DNA of 64,000 bases from NCBI GenBank assembly GCA_019614645.1, contig JABWDB010000001.1:7686001-7750000 (forward strand), in the 5' to 3' direction. Positions 1 to 13,374 of the stretch are shown here, piece after piece. The stretch comes from Stratiolaelaps scimitus. Lineage: Eukaryota; Arthropoda; Arachnida; Mesostigmata; Laelapidae. The notes under the pieces were generated by a model. The model searched no databases, was not told the origin of the DNA, and saw only the letters and a list, made by a program, of their open reading frames with translations. Each line of letters starts with the position of its first letter. The first letter of the stretch is position 1. The translations under genes were made by a program, and so were the position numbers.

Positions 1-1063
1 AGAAGAAAACTGTGCTTACAGTTAGTTTATTTAGTTGTCAGTTATGCAGCCCTCTTTTGGGGATCAGGCTTTCGACGAGCTGTGAGTTCGCTCTGGACAA
101 CTGTAGCTTGACTTGTTTCGCGCTAAGAAAAGCTCACCTTATCTTGACCAACGTGACATGGACTTGTGGACCTTCGACTTTTCCGATATATCGACGCACT
201 CACGTACTATTAGTGCGAACCCGCCTTAGATGCAATGACTATGATGGAATGTATTAAACTATTATGACGTACACTATCCATTGTGCACTGAGCAATGTGT
301 ATTGCTCTCATTCGGAGGCTTATTCGAAAACTAAACGCAATATGCGTTCAACCCACAGAAGTGAGCGAATTTCCTGTCAAATTTTAATAGCTTGAATATT
401 TTTCGATTTGTTAGATCGCATTCATCCCAGTCACCTATCTATGTTCTTGTATGCCTTGTACCGGTCTCCGAATGAGCGTACGTCGGTTCGTTCAAAATAA
501 TGGACATAATCTGTGAGTGGTATCCCGTATCCCGACTGAACAAGAATTGAATGTAGTAAGTGTCTAGGACAACCTGAGGGGTTTAGGGTGGCGGGGGTCG
601 ACGGTCGGATAAACGAAAGTAAGAGAATGAGAGCGGCAGGGGCCCGTCTGGGCTCTAGGTAGAAGCACACGAATGAGGATTGTCGTTTCATGAAGCGTAA
701 CATGGAAAAAGACTCGCACCGCGTCCCAGCTTCCACCGTTTTATCTCGACCATTTCATATCTCTCAGTTGCTCCCTCCCAGCAGAAGGTCTCGCTTGCCC
801 TGAGAAGGTCTCGCTGGGTCCGATAGGGTGGCGAGGTTTCCAGAGGGCGGCATAGGACGCCGGCGTCGGCCACGACGCCACGCCACGATACCGATAACGA
901 TAAATGGCGAGGTGGCCGGTGACAAACGGCGAACCGCTGCCGAGGCCGATCTCGGCCAGTAGTTGCGCTAGCGATTGCTATCGCCGACGAGGCATATGAA
1001 GAGACGACGCCGGCGTCCGCCCTGATGCCCACTGCTCGGCTTGCTCGCTCACTAACAGCACTG

Positions 1064-1087
1064 CAGCAGCAGCAGCAGCAGCAGCAG
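1064..1087. repeat. (CAG)8 microsatellite
   Basis: Eight perfect CAG units, followed after TAA by three more. Confidence 0.9.
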
Positions 1088-2607
1088 TAACAGCAGCAGC
1101 ATCTGAGACCTGGCTTAGCCGGTCTGTGGGGCACTCCCTCCCTTCTCCCCACCGGCCACCGGCTCTCCGGCTTCTACCACCAGCGCAACAGCGAATGCAA
1201 CGGACCAGCCACCAAAGCACGCCAAAGCGACGAACGAGATATCGATAGTGACGAAGCACTGCTAATGGGTTGCCGGTTGCTTGAGTTGCTTTCTGCTCGG
1301 CCACGAGGACGTCGATGATGGAGCACGGCTGACCATGGCCGTATACCACGTACCGCATCGCAGATTGAGTATCAACATGGCCCGAAAACCGCCACCGGGG
1401 GCACGGCTTTCTTTCTATTGAGTACTAAACTTTGCTCTCCTCGTTCCGGACGATCCTTCCGCCCCAACATTCCACTACGAGGCAACATTCTCTCCTGATG
1501 CTGCTGCTGCTGGTGCTCGAGTGACTGCTACACTCAAGTCTGTTGGATGCTCTTCTATCTGCTGTGCCCGGCCTAGGGCGGTTCTAGTGCCTCGGACGCG
1601 CCAACGATTAACTACCGAAACTGGCGGCTCGCTAGCCGACCTCTACGCTTGCCTGTTTGCAGGCTCTGCTTGGTCTGATCCGCGAATCCGTCTTGAATAA
1701 ATCTATCTTCTCACCCTCCCCTGGTGGTGCTGCTGCTGCGGCTATGTATCGCACCGCTACGCGCGTCAGAGCACACTACTAGTTTGGCCGCGAGCAACTT
1801 CACCAAAGATCACCAATAGCCGCGGTGATGGCAGCAGAAGCAGTAGTCGCAGTACGAGTGAGTTCTTGCATACACACTTTAGCCTCTTCGTCAACCACGG
1901 CGCTGCTTGCATGCGTATGAAGCCACGGGCTGGCTGACCGGGCGGCCGTTGGTCCTGGTGCCGCCTCAGCAGTAGCAGCAGCAGCATCACTAGGGCCTGC
2001 TGGCGCCCCTATTCTGAGTTGTTCAGTTGGGCCATCGCAACTAATGCTCCCTGTATTGCGCTATTAGTCTTCATCGCACTCTCGCGTCCCTTCCAGTTTC
2101 TCTCCTCAGAGCCTTCTCGTTTCCTTTAGCTCACAGTAGTCGGCCACTCAGGCGCCACTCTCTCTCTTGCCTTTTATTTCCCGTAGGCTTTCGTTGCGTC
2201 GCTTTGATTGCCTTCAGCGGCGACAGGGGCCGTGGCAGCGTCAGGCAATTCATCTCTCATGAATTCACATGCCTTCTCCTAGCTTTCTCTCCCTCGCTCT
2301 CTCTCGCTCTCGCCCTCTCTCGCCAGGCGGCCTTCTACGTCTTGACGCTTTCTTCGTTCTGCTACTCCTCGTTGCTTGCAGCCTGCAGCGAGCTGCCAGA
2401 CATCTCGTAGTGAGCAAGTCTCTGTCGCTAAGGCTTAACAGCACCAGCAGGCGAGCTCAAGCAAACGCCAGCGATCGCTACGGCAACGACGGACGGGGGG
2501 CAAGACGGGCGGTGGCTAGGCGAGATGCCGACGCACGCACGGAGGCGTGCACGCTCGCGCACGACCCGAATATTCATAAGGGTCTTCGTGGCCACACCCG
2601 CGCGGGG

Positions 2608-2622
2608 GCGGGGGGGGGGGGT
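2608..2622. repeat. Poly-G run
   Basis: About twelve G in a row, next to another G-run (GCGGGGGCG), in a locally CG-rich stretch. Confidence 0.85.
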
Positions 2623-3626
2623 GGTAGCGATGCGGCGCACCCGAACGTTGCCGCGATGGCACACCCCAGCAACGGGGGCTCATCAGAGGAAGGATGCAAG
2701 GCCGAGCAGGCAAGCGTGAGCCAAGACCAGGGAGAGATATGGGACGATAGAGGCAGAGAGAGGGAAGGTGATGCCAGCGTAGAGGCAAACTCGGATCTGG
2801 TAGCGTCTTCGTGGCAGGCGGGCATAAGTGGTAGGAAGTGAAGCCGTAGGAGAGCTCGCCGGTGGACCTGCGAAACGGGAGAACAGCATGGGTCGTAACT
2901 CTGAAGATGTCAGACATGATCGCAACCAGCCAGAAGCACGGTTCATCTGACGGATATTGGCAGGCATGCATGGCCAATTGGGGGAGGGGGGTCGAGTGCA
3001 GCATTGACGCATACGGGCGAGCCGAGAGCGGAGCGCCACTTGGCGACATTGGTGACGGAGGCGAAGACGCTGGAACAGAGGCAATCCCACCCGCGTCTTA
3101 ATAGTTTCCGCTGCTTCTGCATTTCTCTCGGCAGCCGCCACATCGGCCAACGAGACCTCTGCCACGGCCGGGAGCCAAGCTGCCGATCCGCCGTCGCCTC
3201 ATTGTACCGCCATCGGACCTGCAATCGCTCGCGCGATTGCTCGACCACCAGCTTAGGCATCATCACGATGTCGGTGCGGCTCCACCTAATGGCAAAGTTC
3301 CGTGTTGACACTCCGTGACAGTCTCTGACACTCGCCTACTCCCACACCACTAACCAATCCACTGGGTGGGTGGCGTTCAGCAGGATGTTGCTGCCGTTCT
3401 GCAGCGAAGCGACGAAGCTTGCGGGAGACTGCTGGCGGACACACACCAACGTCGTTGACGTGGTTTGGTTCGCTCCATGTTTCAATGTGGCTGACTGGCT
3501 GTCTGCTTGCTTGCTCGCTTTCAGAAGCCGCCAGGAGGTGACATGAGGCGGAGGAGGCGGGGCGAGCATCCCAGTAGGCAGGGAGCATCCTGTATCCCGC
3601 AGGAGGATACATACTAACGCAGATAC

Positions 3627-3628
<2 letters not shown>

Positions 3629-3659
<31 letters not shown>
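3629..3659. repeat. (AT)n microsatellite
   Basis: About fifteen AT units, flanked by an AC-rich segment. Confidence 0.95.
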
Positions 3660-3661
<2 letters not shown>

Positions 3662-4299
3662 AACACACGCCTAGTCACAGAGGCGAACTCTGCACGCTAC
3701 GCACGCGCGTGCACGTTCTATCCGTGCACAACTCAACACCTGTGTAGAGGATTTAAACTTTGCCTCGTTTTCCCGCTCGTGGCAGCATAAGGGTGGATAG
3801 CACGGATGTTAGCAAAGCAGAGGTTCCAGAGCAATGCGAGACGAAAGCCAAGCCGCGGAAGCGAGCAATGAAACGATGCTCGCGTCGGTGACTCGTCTCT
3901 CGGCATAGGCAGTCGGTAGGGTTTCAAAGTTTACCACCTGCGTACACATGCACAAACATACATGCTGTCGTTGTCTACTGTCCTCGTATGTGTGTACCAG
4001 TGCGAATGGAGATCCTGCAGTTGACCGAACCCGGATGAGACAGCTGTTATAATTTGTCTGGACCCGGCGTGGGGGTAGCAAAGCAGCACGTCTCTTGTGT
4101 CGAGCCCTGCGCGCTGCTCTATGCTCTGACCTGCTGTTCTTTCCGCACCTTTGAGCTGTTGCGATAATGTTTGTGCAAGTACCGGTCGACTACCGCTCTT
4201 GTCCCCATCTACTGTAACGGCCAACTGGCAGCGGTGTAGGTATTAGCAGATGGCGACTAGCAGCAATGTCGATGGCGGGTCATTTGAAGAATAAGTGTC

Positions 4300-7200
4300 G
4301 TCAACCGTATGCTTTGAACGGCTTGGTGGGGAAAGTCCGTTTCTGGGGACGTTGCCTAAATGCTAACGTGACATCCTGTCATGCCAAGATCTGTGCAGGG
4401 TGTGTACGGAGGATAGAAAAAGCATATGTATGACAGCGGAACCATATCAGAGATGGTCTCACATTCCTCTCTTCGTTAATTCCCTACCTCTCTGTGTGGT
4501 TGCCTCCCCTCGGGATTTGCTTGCCCTCGGGACGCCAAATATGTGGAGCCATATATAATCGTTAGTGCTGATCCCAGTCATAACCTGGATCAGTGCCATT
4601 GTGTTGTGTCCATCGCAAGCTTAAAGCTGAGCCGAGCTGAGAACCTCTGGGATGCTGGTGACGTCAAGAAGGTTTACTTAAATCGAATGGGGTATCTCAA
4701 TGCCTTGCAAATCTATTGAGCTTTTACCATGGCTTCAGCTCAGGGGCTGTCGCGACCGGAGGGTTTCCTATTGGACAAGCGACACCCACCACATAGGATC
4801 ACACGGTACGCAGGCACGTTACTAGTAGTGCCTCCTTTCCTCTTCTTTTTTTACTTGAACGGCCTGAACACTGCAACATTTCAATGCCTCACTGGGTAGG
4901 AGGTGGTGACAACAGAGCCTGCGGCAGGAGCGAGCTGCTTTGGAAAATCAATCTAGATAAGAGGAAGGGGTGCTCTTCTTCTCATTCGCTCCTTTACCGG
5001 CAAACTGTGCGAGAGCTGATTGCTTGCTGGCTGGCAGGCACCAACATACAGCGAAGGTCCACGATTCAGTCTGGGGCTGAGAGGAACAGGGAACAGAGCC
5101 GGCGTGGCCCAAACCACGGCTAGCGGCGCTGAGCGCCTCTTTCTCCTTTCAGGATTGAGGGACCGACTGCTGAGAGGATGGACGAAACGGATTGCGATAC
5201 AGAAGAATGAGGGAAGCAATGAAAAAGAGATGCTCGCGGCCGATTGTCCGAGCTTCGCCTTGACAGAAAGCTGACGACGCAATGCGAAAGGCGCCGGCGA
5301 GGCTACTGCAGGCGACTCAAGGCTGAACTGAAGAAAACGAAGACCGAAAACCGAGAAAGCAGTGGACGCCTCCCTGTGTAAGGCTCGTCTCTTCAACAGC
5401 TTCGACAGCTGATGTGCAGGGGATGGCGGTGTAACCCCTGTCATCAGCAATAACAGGAACAACAACAAGGACTAACTACAAACGCTGGTGTTCGACAAGC
5501 GAGTCGTTGAAATCCGGCGACGAAATCCTTTCTTTATCTCTTTCCTTCCATTGTATTATAGAACGTGTCATCCGTCCCGTTTGCTCTTCATCGACGCCAC
5601 CAGGCCAGGATCGTCGTTTGATAGGTTCATAAGATCAGAAGTTTATCCCTCATCTTCCGAAGATCGCAGTCTCTCTCTCTCTCTGTATTTCGTGACAGAA
5701 CGTCCTTCTCGTCTTTCGTCGATCTGTTTTTGCGGCAAGGGCCGCTTAGTTCCCTTTCATTTCCGGGACGACTGGCGCGCGTGCGCAGATTAATCCTTTC
5801 ACCATTCTTCCTATAGCTAGCACTCCCCGTCCTCTCGTCCCGGATCCGGCACCAGTTCTCGGCGTCTCGGTACGCTCCTCGTGTGTCCGTCATAAGTGCG
5901 TCAATTAGTGGGACGACATGTGTAATTCTAATTAGGCAGGCTCCATTGTCGCAGACGACATAGGCGCCAGAGTCACGCCACGTGATTGGTTATTGTGATG
6001 GACACACTTGTTGTTCGCAAGTAGCAGTACAGTTTCGTAATATTTAACAGCGCGCGAACATAAGAGTAACATTTCCATTTGACAGTGGCGCCGAGGCCCG
6101 GAGCTGTCAATTATATGCTTGGGGAACAGGGAATATTGTACTGATAGCGAGGAGTTCAATCTTCCTAATTTGTTCGTGACATTGGCTTTTGCAAATACAA
6201 TGCATGTCTCACATTAAACTGCATTGATTCGAGCCTATGTTGTTGTCAAGATTATCGTAGTTCACAGATGAGCGGCGACATGGCGTGTCTGAGCAAACAA
6301 GCAGAGCAAAATGAGGCCATGTAAAATCGTATAGGCTTGAAAGGTCGTTACACGTCAAGGACTAAAAAGCCGCGGGTCTGTTTATTTGAACCGACGTTGC
6401 TACAGCATACCGTATAGGAACACGCCAGCTGAAGTTGTCACAATAGTGTCCACTAGTGACTTCTTTCGTAAATGGATATTAAATAAATACATTTTCCGCC
6501 AACATTCTCTCAGCAGTGCCGTGGACGTCGTAGATGGATATCGAAGGCTCTAATAGATCGCTTAAGAGTCGCTTCTGGGACTGGAAAGAGAGAAACAGCC
6601 AAGTACGCAAATATTCGTTACACTTTCGTCGAGTGACCTTCTCCTGAAACGTTTTAAATATAATACATGATGCTCTACATATAGGTTGCTCTAAAAGTAG
6701 GTTGTAGTTGATCGCATAAAAACCAGCGTAGTTCGCAGAAAACGTATTTAATATCGCATATACAAAACGCTTGTTAAGTTTTACCAATCATGCGCTTCTT
6801 GCATTTCATATCGGCTCAGGTGGTTCTGGAAATGCAGAAATAGCACTACTCAAATTCTCGTAGCATACTCCAATTTTGAATAAGTCGGTAACCGAACCAA
6901 AAGGACGAATGATATGACAATTGCCTTTGGGTAGACACTCGGGAGCTGCACATGCGAGATATATTGCATCCCCTCCTTGCAGTGGCTTGTCACGGGAGTT
7001 GAAATGCGGGTACAGTAAGCTATAGCCGAACGCTACTGATTTGAAGACCGCCTAAGAGTTCCGAGTATGACAGTATGACAGACTCGGCGGCTTCCGGATC
7101 GGAAAACGCTGTCTCTCAAGAGCAGAACTAGTTGACGAGACAAAAGCGGTCATCAGTAACCAAGCTCTACTGAGGGACAGCGCCCAAAGTGCGACTGTTG

Positions 7201-7300
7201 TGTACGACGGCCGAAGTCGCTTCCCGAAAGAGTGGCAGATTTTCGAATGGCTGAGGACTCCGAAAAGCTCTTGCGCTATATAGAGAGTTTCAGATTCTAT
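4300..7300. other. Non-coding stretch, nothing assigned
   Basis: Only short frames. The minus-strand frame 6479-6787 (102 codons) has a protein-like composition, but I could not place it in any family or transposon. No repeats of note. Confidence 0.55.
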
Positions 7301-7342
7301 TGCTCAGACAGGCCATTAGCAGTGTTCCGCTTCTTCGTTCGC

Positions 7343-8065
7343 CTAAGCTTCGAAATGTCGCCTTCCAGCGTGGCCTTGGACCAGACTCACGTCATACGCA
7401 GTGTAAAGGAATCGAGACCACGCGTTCAGTAATCTTGTCGTCGCCGCCGCCGCCGCCGCCACCATCGCATTACGTTTGCTCGTGGTTACGACGCGAGTAT
7501 ACGTATTTCCTATTCCCTTGACTTCGTTCGCGATGTATAGTAAACTTATTTTTCGTTGCTCCAATGAACGCGCGAACGAGGGTCTTCGCGAGGTGGATGG
7601 CCGGCCAGGCTGAGTGGACGCCAAAAGGGCTCCTATGCACAGTGGAGTTGTAGTGTGTATCCCCGGGTTGGTCGTAGAACGCGGCTGCGTTCTCGTTCTC
7701 CCTACGGGAGACGAGCGGGTTGGTAAGGCTTTGTTGCAGTAGGCCAACGAGTCAGGCCGCCGTTGTGCTTTCCGGGCGGTTGGAAATGGAGACTTCGGGC
7801 CGGGAGGGAGTCGCATCGGTCGTAAAAAAGATGTTGCTTGTTTAGGATTGCGTGGGGCGTCGGAAGAAGAACCCTCCCCCCCATGCCGACAAGTAAGGAT
7901 ACCGGTAAGAACATATTTGCTACTTCGGCTGTATGCCGCAGCCCTATGGGAAATCACAGAGCTACAGGCCAAATATGCCAGTGAAGAGGGAACGCGGCAT
8001 GGCGCGTGTTGAGTCTCTATGTAGTAGTTATAGTAGTGGAGTGGCAAGCTTGTAGCAATAGCCAT
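7343..8065 (-). other. Longest open frame in the window (240 codons), product unrecognised
   Basis: This minus-strand frame stays open for 240 codons. The translation is Arg/Ser/Pro-rich with a six-residue alanine run that comes from (GCC)6. I see no domain, signal peptide or membrane segment. GC-rich repeat DNA here keeps several frames open at once, so chance is a fair explanation, and I would not annotate it as a gene without transcript support. Confidence 0.15.
7442..7461. repeat. (GCC)6 microsatellite
   Basis: Six GCC units. They encode an alanine run in one minus-strand frame and a proline run in one plus-strand frame, without other coding signs. Confidence 0.9.
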
Positions 8066-8748
8066 GCTGGTGGTGACGGCGGCGGCGGTCGTGAACCAGT
8101 AGTGGCTGCATGCAGTGGTAGCAACTCAGCAGCTGATGTAATAGTTGCCAAGCTGAAGCAGTATTCGTAGCGCTGTGAAAAGGGGGCAATAGAAACGAAA
8201 AGACGAAGAAACGCGATTCTCGGACACCCTCTAGCCTCCGCTCCATTTAAAATGACACACCTGTCTTGTGACCTTGATACGAATGTCAAATTGGCACAGG
8301 CTGCATCCGCATGTAGCTAGCGAGCGGCGTGTGTTGGCGTGTTGTTTACATCCGAATACTGCCATTGAGGGTACACGTAGAGTTCGATCTTAGAATGACT
8401 TCCATTACCTAGAGCGCCATTTCCAGCGGCGTCGCAATTTCATTCCTGTCTCCGTCGGTTCCCCTCTTTCTGACGACTTCTTTCCACTGCTTCGCCATGA
8501 AGCTGCCGAGAGGTTCGTCGTTGTCGTCGTCTGCTTGGAATGGCGGCGCGATCCAACACGAAACTTGCCTATTGCAGCAGCAAGCCAGCCAGCCAGTCAG
8601 ACCCCGGTCGCAGCGGCTCACCGTTTCCGCGCGACGGTGTAAAAAAACCTGTAGAAGTAGGCGTTGAACTCCTCGGCTGTTGGCGAAGCTGTGCCAGAAA
8701 GAGAGGCCGTTCTCTCGGAAATTCCATCAAGGCGTCTCGCCAGCGGTA

Positions 8749-8767
8749 ACAGCAGCAGCAGCAGCAG
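8749..8767. repeat. (CAG)6 microsatellite
   Basis: Six CAG units, one of many CAG clusters in the GC-rich parts of the window. Confidence 0.9.
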
Positions 8768-9239
8768 CTACAGCTGGGCTCGACTACAGTTGCGGACCTT
8801 GTAGTGGTAGCAGTAGTATGATTCTTCCGCTGGAGTAGGGCACCATTCGAGAAGGCTGTGGCGCCACAGGTCGGTTGAGCCACTCACCGGATTCTGCGCG
8901 GTGCGCTACAAGCACAGAAGGCTCGCTACCGGCAACGCAGACAGCACTAAGGCCTTTCTGCTAGCCGTGCTATCGGTTGGCTGGAGCTGGCGCACGAAGC
9001 CAAATAACTTCATCGTGGCAGCGACAGCCTGTCCTCTCCTCCACTCGCGTTCTCCCCAAGCGCTACTCACTAATGAAGATAATTAGTCAAAAGTTTAACT
9101 GCATCTGTGACTCTTGCATACGAACCCTTGCCCGTCCCTTGCTCAGCATCTTTCCTCGTGTATACTCGCCCAGCCATCGTTCCGGCGATGCAGGTAGCTT
9201 CGCACAGCTACCACGATTTTGACTACAACGGCTACTATG

Positions 9240-10429
9240 TCCGCTCACTCGCTCTCTAGCCAGCTGGTCAGCTGGTCAACAACGGCGAGCGAACACTACA
9301 GCGTTACCCTGCTGTGCGCGAATGCGCATACTGAACGGTGCGCACGGCAGTGGTGACGGCGGTGGCACCACCTGGCCGCAACACGAGCCAGTTACGAACG
9401 ACGCGAAGACACCCAACGGGAACATGCGGCATGTTGGCCTATAGTTAGTGGCCTTTGTAGTGGGTTAGACAGCTACCGTATAAGGCGAAAAAAAAACGAA
9501 GACGAGTGAACCAATTCGTATGGTGTGACGCGATCCCGTGTTTGCTGCATCGTTCCGATGTGGTTTTCCTGGCTAGGCTGAAAAACTGGACTTTAGATGG
9601 CTCTGGGTGCTTGTCTGCCTCGGAACGCCTCGAGCTCGTTAGCCCTTGACATGTTATGCATGTATTTTGAAAAGTTTAAATTCATATGACGATTAATTCA
9701 TTCATTCATCCCATATACATATAAGACATGCGTTGTGGAATACTTAACGTGTTGTATATCATTGCGCACAGCTGTGCGGCACAGGTAGCTCACAGGTAAT
9801 GTGGCTGCGTAAAGGCAAATAGCGGTACTTCACCTTAAAGCAAACAATAACAGACTAACGAGGCGTGATGTCGTATCTCGAACATTCCTTATATAGGAGC
9901 AAGGGCAAAATTAATTACACATATCGTATTCTATAGTAGGTGATACAAAATACAAAGGGTATCATTGTAATAATGAAGTATATCAAAAATGCCATCGAGT
10001 ACGTAAATGATTAAGTTTAAATATCGATTTTTGCAAGGTCCATATTGTGAACACGTTATTAACAATTCATATATATTAGATCACCGTAGTATTATTATAG
10101 TATAATAATCTGTCCCATAATATCAACCCTACGAATTCTACCTAAAAAAATCTATCACATTTTTTCACCGGGCCTTCAACTGTGACTGAGAGCTCAGCTT
10201 AAAATAATGGTGCTGAACTCCCGGCTAGCTTAAAAAATCTCCGTATTTGACAGCGGCAGGCTGTTCGTTCCAATTAACACTAATGGTTAGACTCGCGAAG
10301 CATTGTACGATTACAAGCTAATCAAAGTCGCGTTAATTCTGTTACCTGAATGGGCCAGAACCTAGTCAATAGAATTCCTTGTTACCTCCTCCCGTGCCGC
10401 AAACTCCTCACACAATCTCTTCACGTTCC

Positions 10430-10465
<36 letters not shown>

Positions 10466-11560
10466 GAATTCATGATCTCATCTCGAGGCCATCGATAGCA
10501 AAGAATGGGGTGGCTATGAGCTCAAGGCTGGCCTGAGCTTTCAGGCTTATTTCTTTCTATGTGATTGAAATGGCTTGATTGATATTCAATGGACATCATC
10601 CGAGCCGATAGGTGAGCGATTGAGCAAACGTAGGCTCGTTTTTGCAAAACTGTGTGTATGTGTAACTACACGAGTGATTTGAGTGGTGAGAGCCATTTGT
10701 GAGCTGGTTCCATTTCGTTCACTATAGTATGAACGATGAACGCAATGATTTACAAATGGGCCAGCTAGCCTAAGGTGCTTCAAGTTACGGTACAGCCCCT
10801 GCTCGCGGCATTGTACGACAGGCTGGAAAACAATGACGAAACTGCCTCGATGAAGCTTGGCCGACCTGCAACACTATCGAGACGATCGTACACTACACAC
10901 ACTCTACAGGGCACGATATGTAACGTGCTTCATTTCTCTGCTGGACTTGGATTCCACCATCTGTTCACTTGATTATGAGCTTATTACTTAACTCTCATAA
11001 AACGACGCTACGAGTTGGCAAGTCGAGACGACTTCCTGCTATTTAAGCAGCCAGCAGCAACAGGCACAATCGGTTACGCTATACGTAGATGACAAATGGA
11101 GCTAGACAGATCCGCATAGAGACATGATGATGCTTATGGTGAGTAATACAACGTGTTGTAATTGTTATACGCTCCAGGAGTCGAGTCAATTTCCTCAGTC
11201 AAGCCAGCTGAATAGCGTGGTACACCATTGGCGTCGTGGCCCGCGTGACAACGTCTCGTTGATTGACTTTGTCAATCGTATTTAAATACTGTCACCATTG
11301 TCTCGAGCAAATGATTATCGCGAATTATCGTGCGACTCCACTACGGGCGGCTGGCTTGTGTTTTCGGATACTCAGAAGGCAGAGGGGCGAAACGCACAAT
11401 TCGCCCGAGTTAAGATTCGTGGTTAGTCTCAGGGCTAGGTTGTCTTTTCACTAATAGTGTCGATGAGCACTGCCGTAATCGCCAACGAGCAAATTGCTCT
11501 CGCCACTTTGACACTACCGGGCGCCCGCAGGCGATTGACGAGTCGCCTTTTGTGTCGCTG
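9240..11560. other. AT-leaning non-coding stretch, nothing assigned
   Basis: This stretch has low GC and frequent stops on both strands. It holds only a (CT)14 array at 10436-10463 and small AT palindromes such as that near 10090-10110. No gene or element was recognised. Confidence 0.6.
10436..10463. repeat. (CT)14 microsatellite
   Basis: Perfect CT dinucleotide array. Confidence 0.95.
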
Positions 11561-11599
11561 TGTGTCGTTCGTTTTGTTCTTGTTATTTTCATTTGGTAG

Positions 11600-11988
11600 G
11601 AAAAAACCAAGCTCTCCTCCTTCGAGCCATGCTCGCGGATGACATCGTTGAATTATCCGCGATAATAACTCAACGGGTGCTTATGGGCAAAAACTCCAGG
11701 GGTGCTTGTAATATACCACTGTGTCGACCCGATGACAATGCCAGCTGGCTTCATGGGGCAAGGTCAATTCATTTGAACGGCGGACCTAAGAACCGTATGG
11801 GACCATCACTGGATCATGAAGCCACCTTACGGGGTACGCCACATAATGAGACTACCCACATCTATTCTCTGGGGAGTGGCCTATTAGAAAAGAGCGGCGA
11901 TAGCAAATACTATCTTTACCTGGATACAGCCGAAGCGCATGCTCGGTGCAAAGTCTGCACGAAGATCACCTTGCACACTGCCTTATAA
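11600..11988 (+). other. Open frame preceded by an acceptor-like site, product unrecognised
   Basis: A T-rich run ending GGTAG at 11599 would serve as a splice acceptor. The frame then stays open for about 129 codons to TAA at 11986-11988. The peptide is of mixed composition and not repeat-derived, but I recognise no domain. No partner donor was found upstream. It could be a terminal exon or chance. Confidence 0.18.
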
Positions 11989-12229
11989 ATACTGCACCAC
12001 TAATCGTCTCGGAGAACGGCTAGGATATTCCAGATCAACGGAGTGAACCCATCTTCTGTAAACTCTGTAAACGACATGGGGAATATTACAAGCTGGCCAT
12101 TATTTAGCATTTGAGGGGAAATTGACATCTCTGCCAGTATGCCGCATGTGTCTAGAACTCTCCATCCCTCTACTGACTCCTCGTCTAACCTTAAATCGAC
12201 GGTATTTAATCGACTCATTAAAAAGTAGC

Positions 12230-12830
12230 TGCTTTGATTACATACACAGTGATAGAATGAAGCATTTTGTGTGTGTGTGTTATAACACCGTCCATATGAC
12301 CTTCGTGCACGAAGTCATATCCTATATCTCTGAGTACTTCGTCGAACTTGTTCCAATTTTGGTGGTTAGTAGCCCTCAGTCTCCTCTTCAATTGGCCAGA
12401 ACTGTTGACGCCTAACGGGGCTACATCAGGAGAATATGGGGATTGGTTCCACAGCTTGATTCCCTTCTCGGCCAAAAACTCCTCAATGACAGCAGCTTAG
12501 TGAGGACGAGCGTTGTCGTGGAGAAGTCACGCACGCGCACACTTGTTTGCGGCAAGCGACGTATACAGATTCTCTTCCAATACGTTTTTATACACCTCTT
12601 CAATGACGGAAGTCTCCGGAGGTTCGAGCCGATAGCAGACGATTCCGTCAAAATCCATGTCCCGTCTTTTGTTGCCGCGAATCTGCTCACATACCCCCAG
12701 TTCCAGTTCAGCAGGTTCACATCGGTATAAATATTACGGTTACGGTGGTTCCTGTCGGGCTGCTTGTGAACTTCGACCATGTCTCGTCAATTGCGAGAGT
12801 ACGTTTCAGGTACGTCGTCTTCATTTTAGA
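12230..12830 (-). mobile_element. Dead mariner transposase fragment (IS630-Tc1-mariner superfamily)
   Basis: On the minus strand three catalytic-block motifs occur in the right order. IDETW is at about 12795-12779 (first Asp). LLHDNARPH is at 12526-12500 (second Asp) and is followed at once by a stop. PYSPDVAP is at about 12439-12416. The classic third Asp, in the APSD/APCD motif 34 residues after the second, would fall on the Gly of APLG, so this residue is lost. The DD34 spacing itself is intact. D1 to D2 spans 271 bp, so at least one frameshift lies between them. A further piece ending near 12230 resembles the C-terminal region (GQLKRRLRA). I could not find the N-terminal DNA-binding half or terminal inverted repeats. 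The relic cannot make active enzyme. Confidence 0.85.
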
Positions 12831-13244
12831 ATAATAGAGTAAGTTCTGCGTACAACAAAAAAAAGCGACAAGCTCTCTGTTCAAGCTGCAAATCGTGTAC
12901 GATCTATTCAGCCAGAATATTACATATGCAAAGATCGTCCTTGACGGTGCACTGAACCAGGGAGTACAACAGCTCTATATGGCTCGCGAGTGAGCGCAGT
13001 CATCAGTGCCTCGAACACTGATATTGTCCAATTTGTCCACTGTCGTTTTTGAGCATCGCTCCGATCGCCTCCATTGCACTTCGGCAGCCTGTCGCCGCTG
13101 CCTTAAACTGCGCACACCATTACTGTATAGTTCTCGCTGCCAGGCCCCCCAGCCAAACATCTTCACTAAATGTGAGTGAATTAGGTTTTTTCAAAGTTTC
13201 GCGGGTCTGCTTAAATCAACCTAATATATATTATCTATTACATA

Positions 13245-13374
13245 CATATATATATATATATATATATTACAGTAAAACCATTTATTTCAATAGAATGTTA
13301 ATATGTAACACGGGAGGAGGCGGTCTAACGTACGAATGAGGTGGGTATATAAATATGTATATATATATATATAT
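13245..13374. repeat. Two (TA)n microsatellites
   Basis: TA runs at about 13245-13267 and 13358-13374, separated by about 90 bp of AT-rich DNA. Confidence 0.9.

Noticed and set aside
3286..3678. Minus-strand frames of 110-130 codons starting with a Tyr/Ile run
   Set aside because: The run is the (AT)n array at 3629-3659. No coding signs remain after it.
12000..12218. Minus-strand 72-codon frame next to the mariner relic, with an ankyrin-like DGFTPL
   Set aside because: One short match without a second repeat or consensus spacing. Not enough to call an ankyrin protein.
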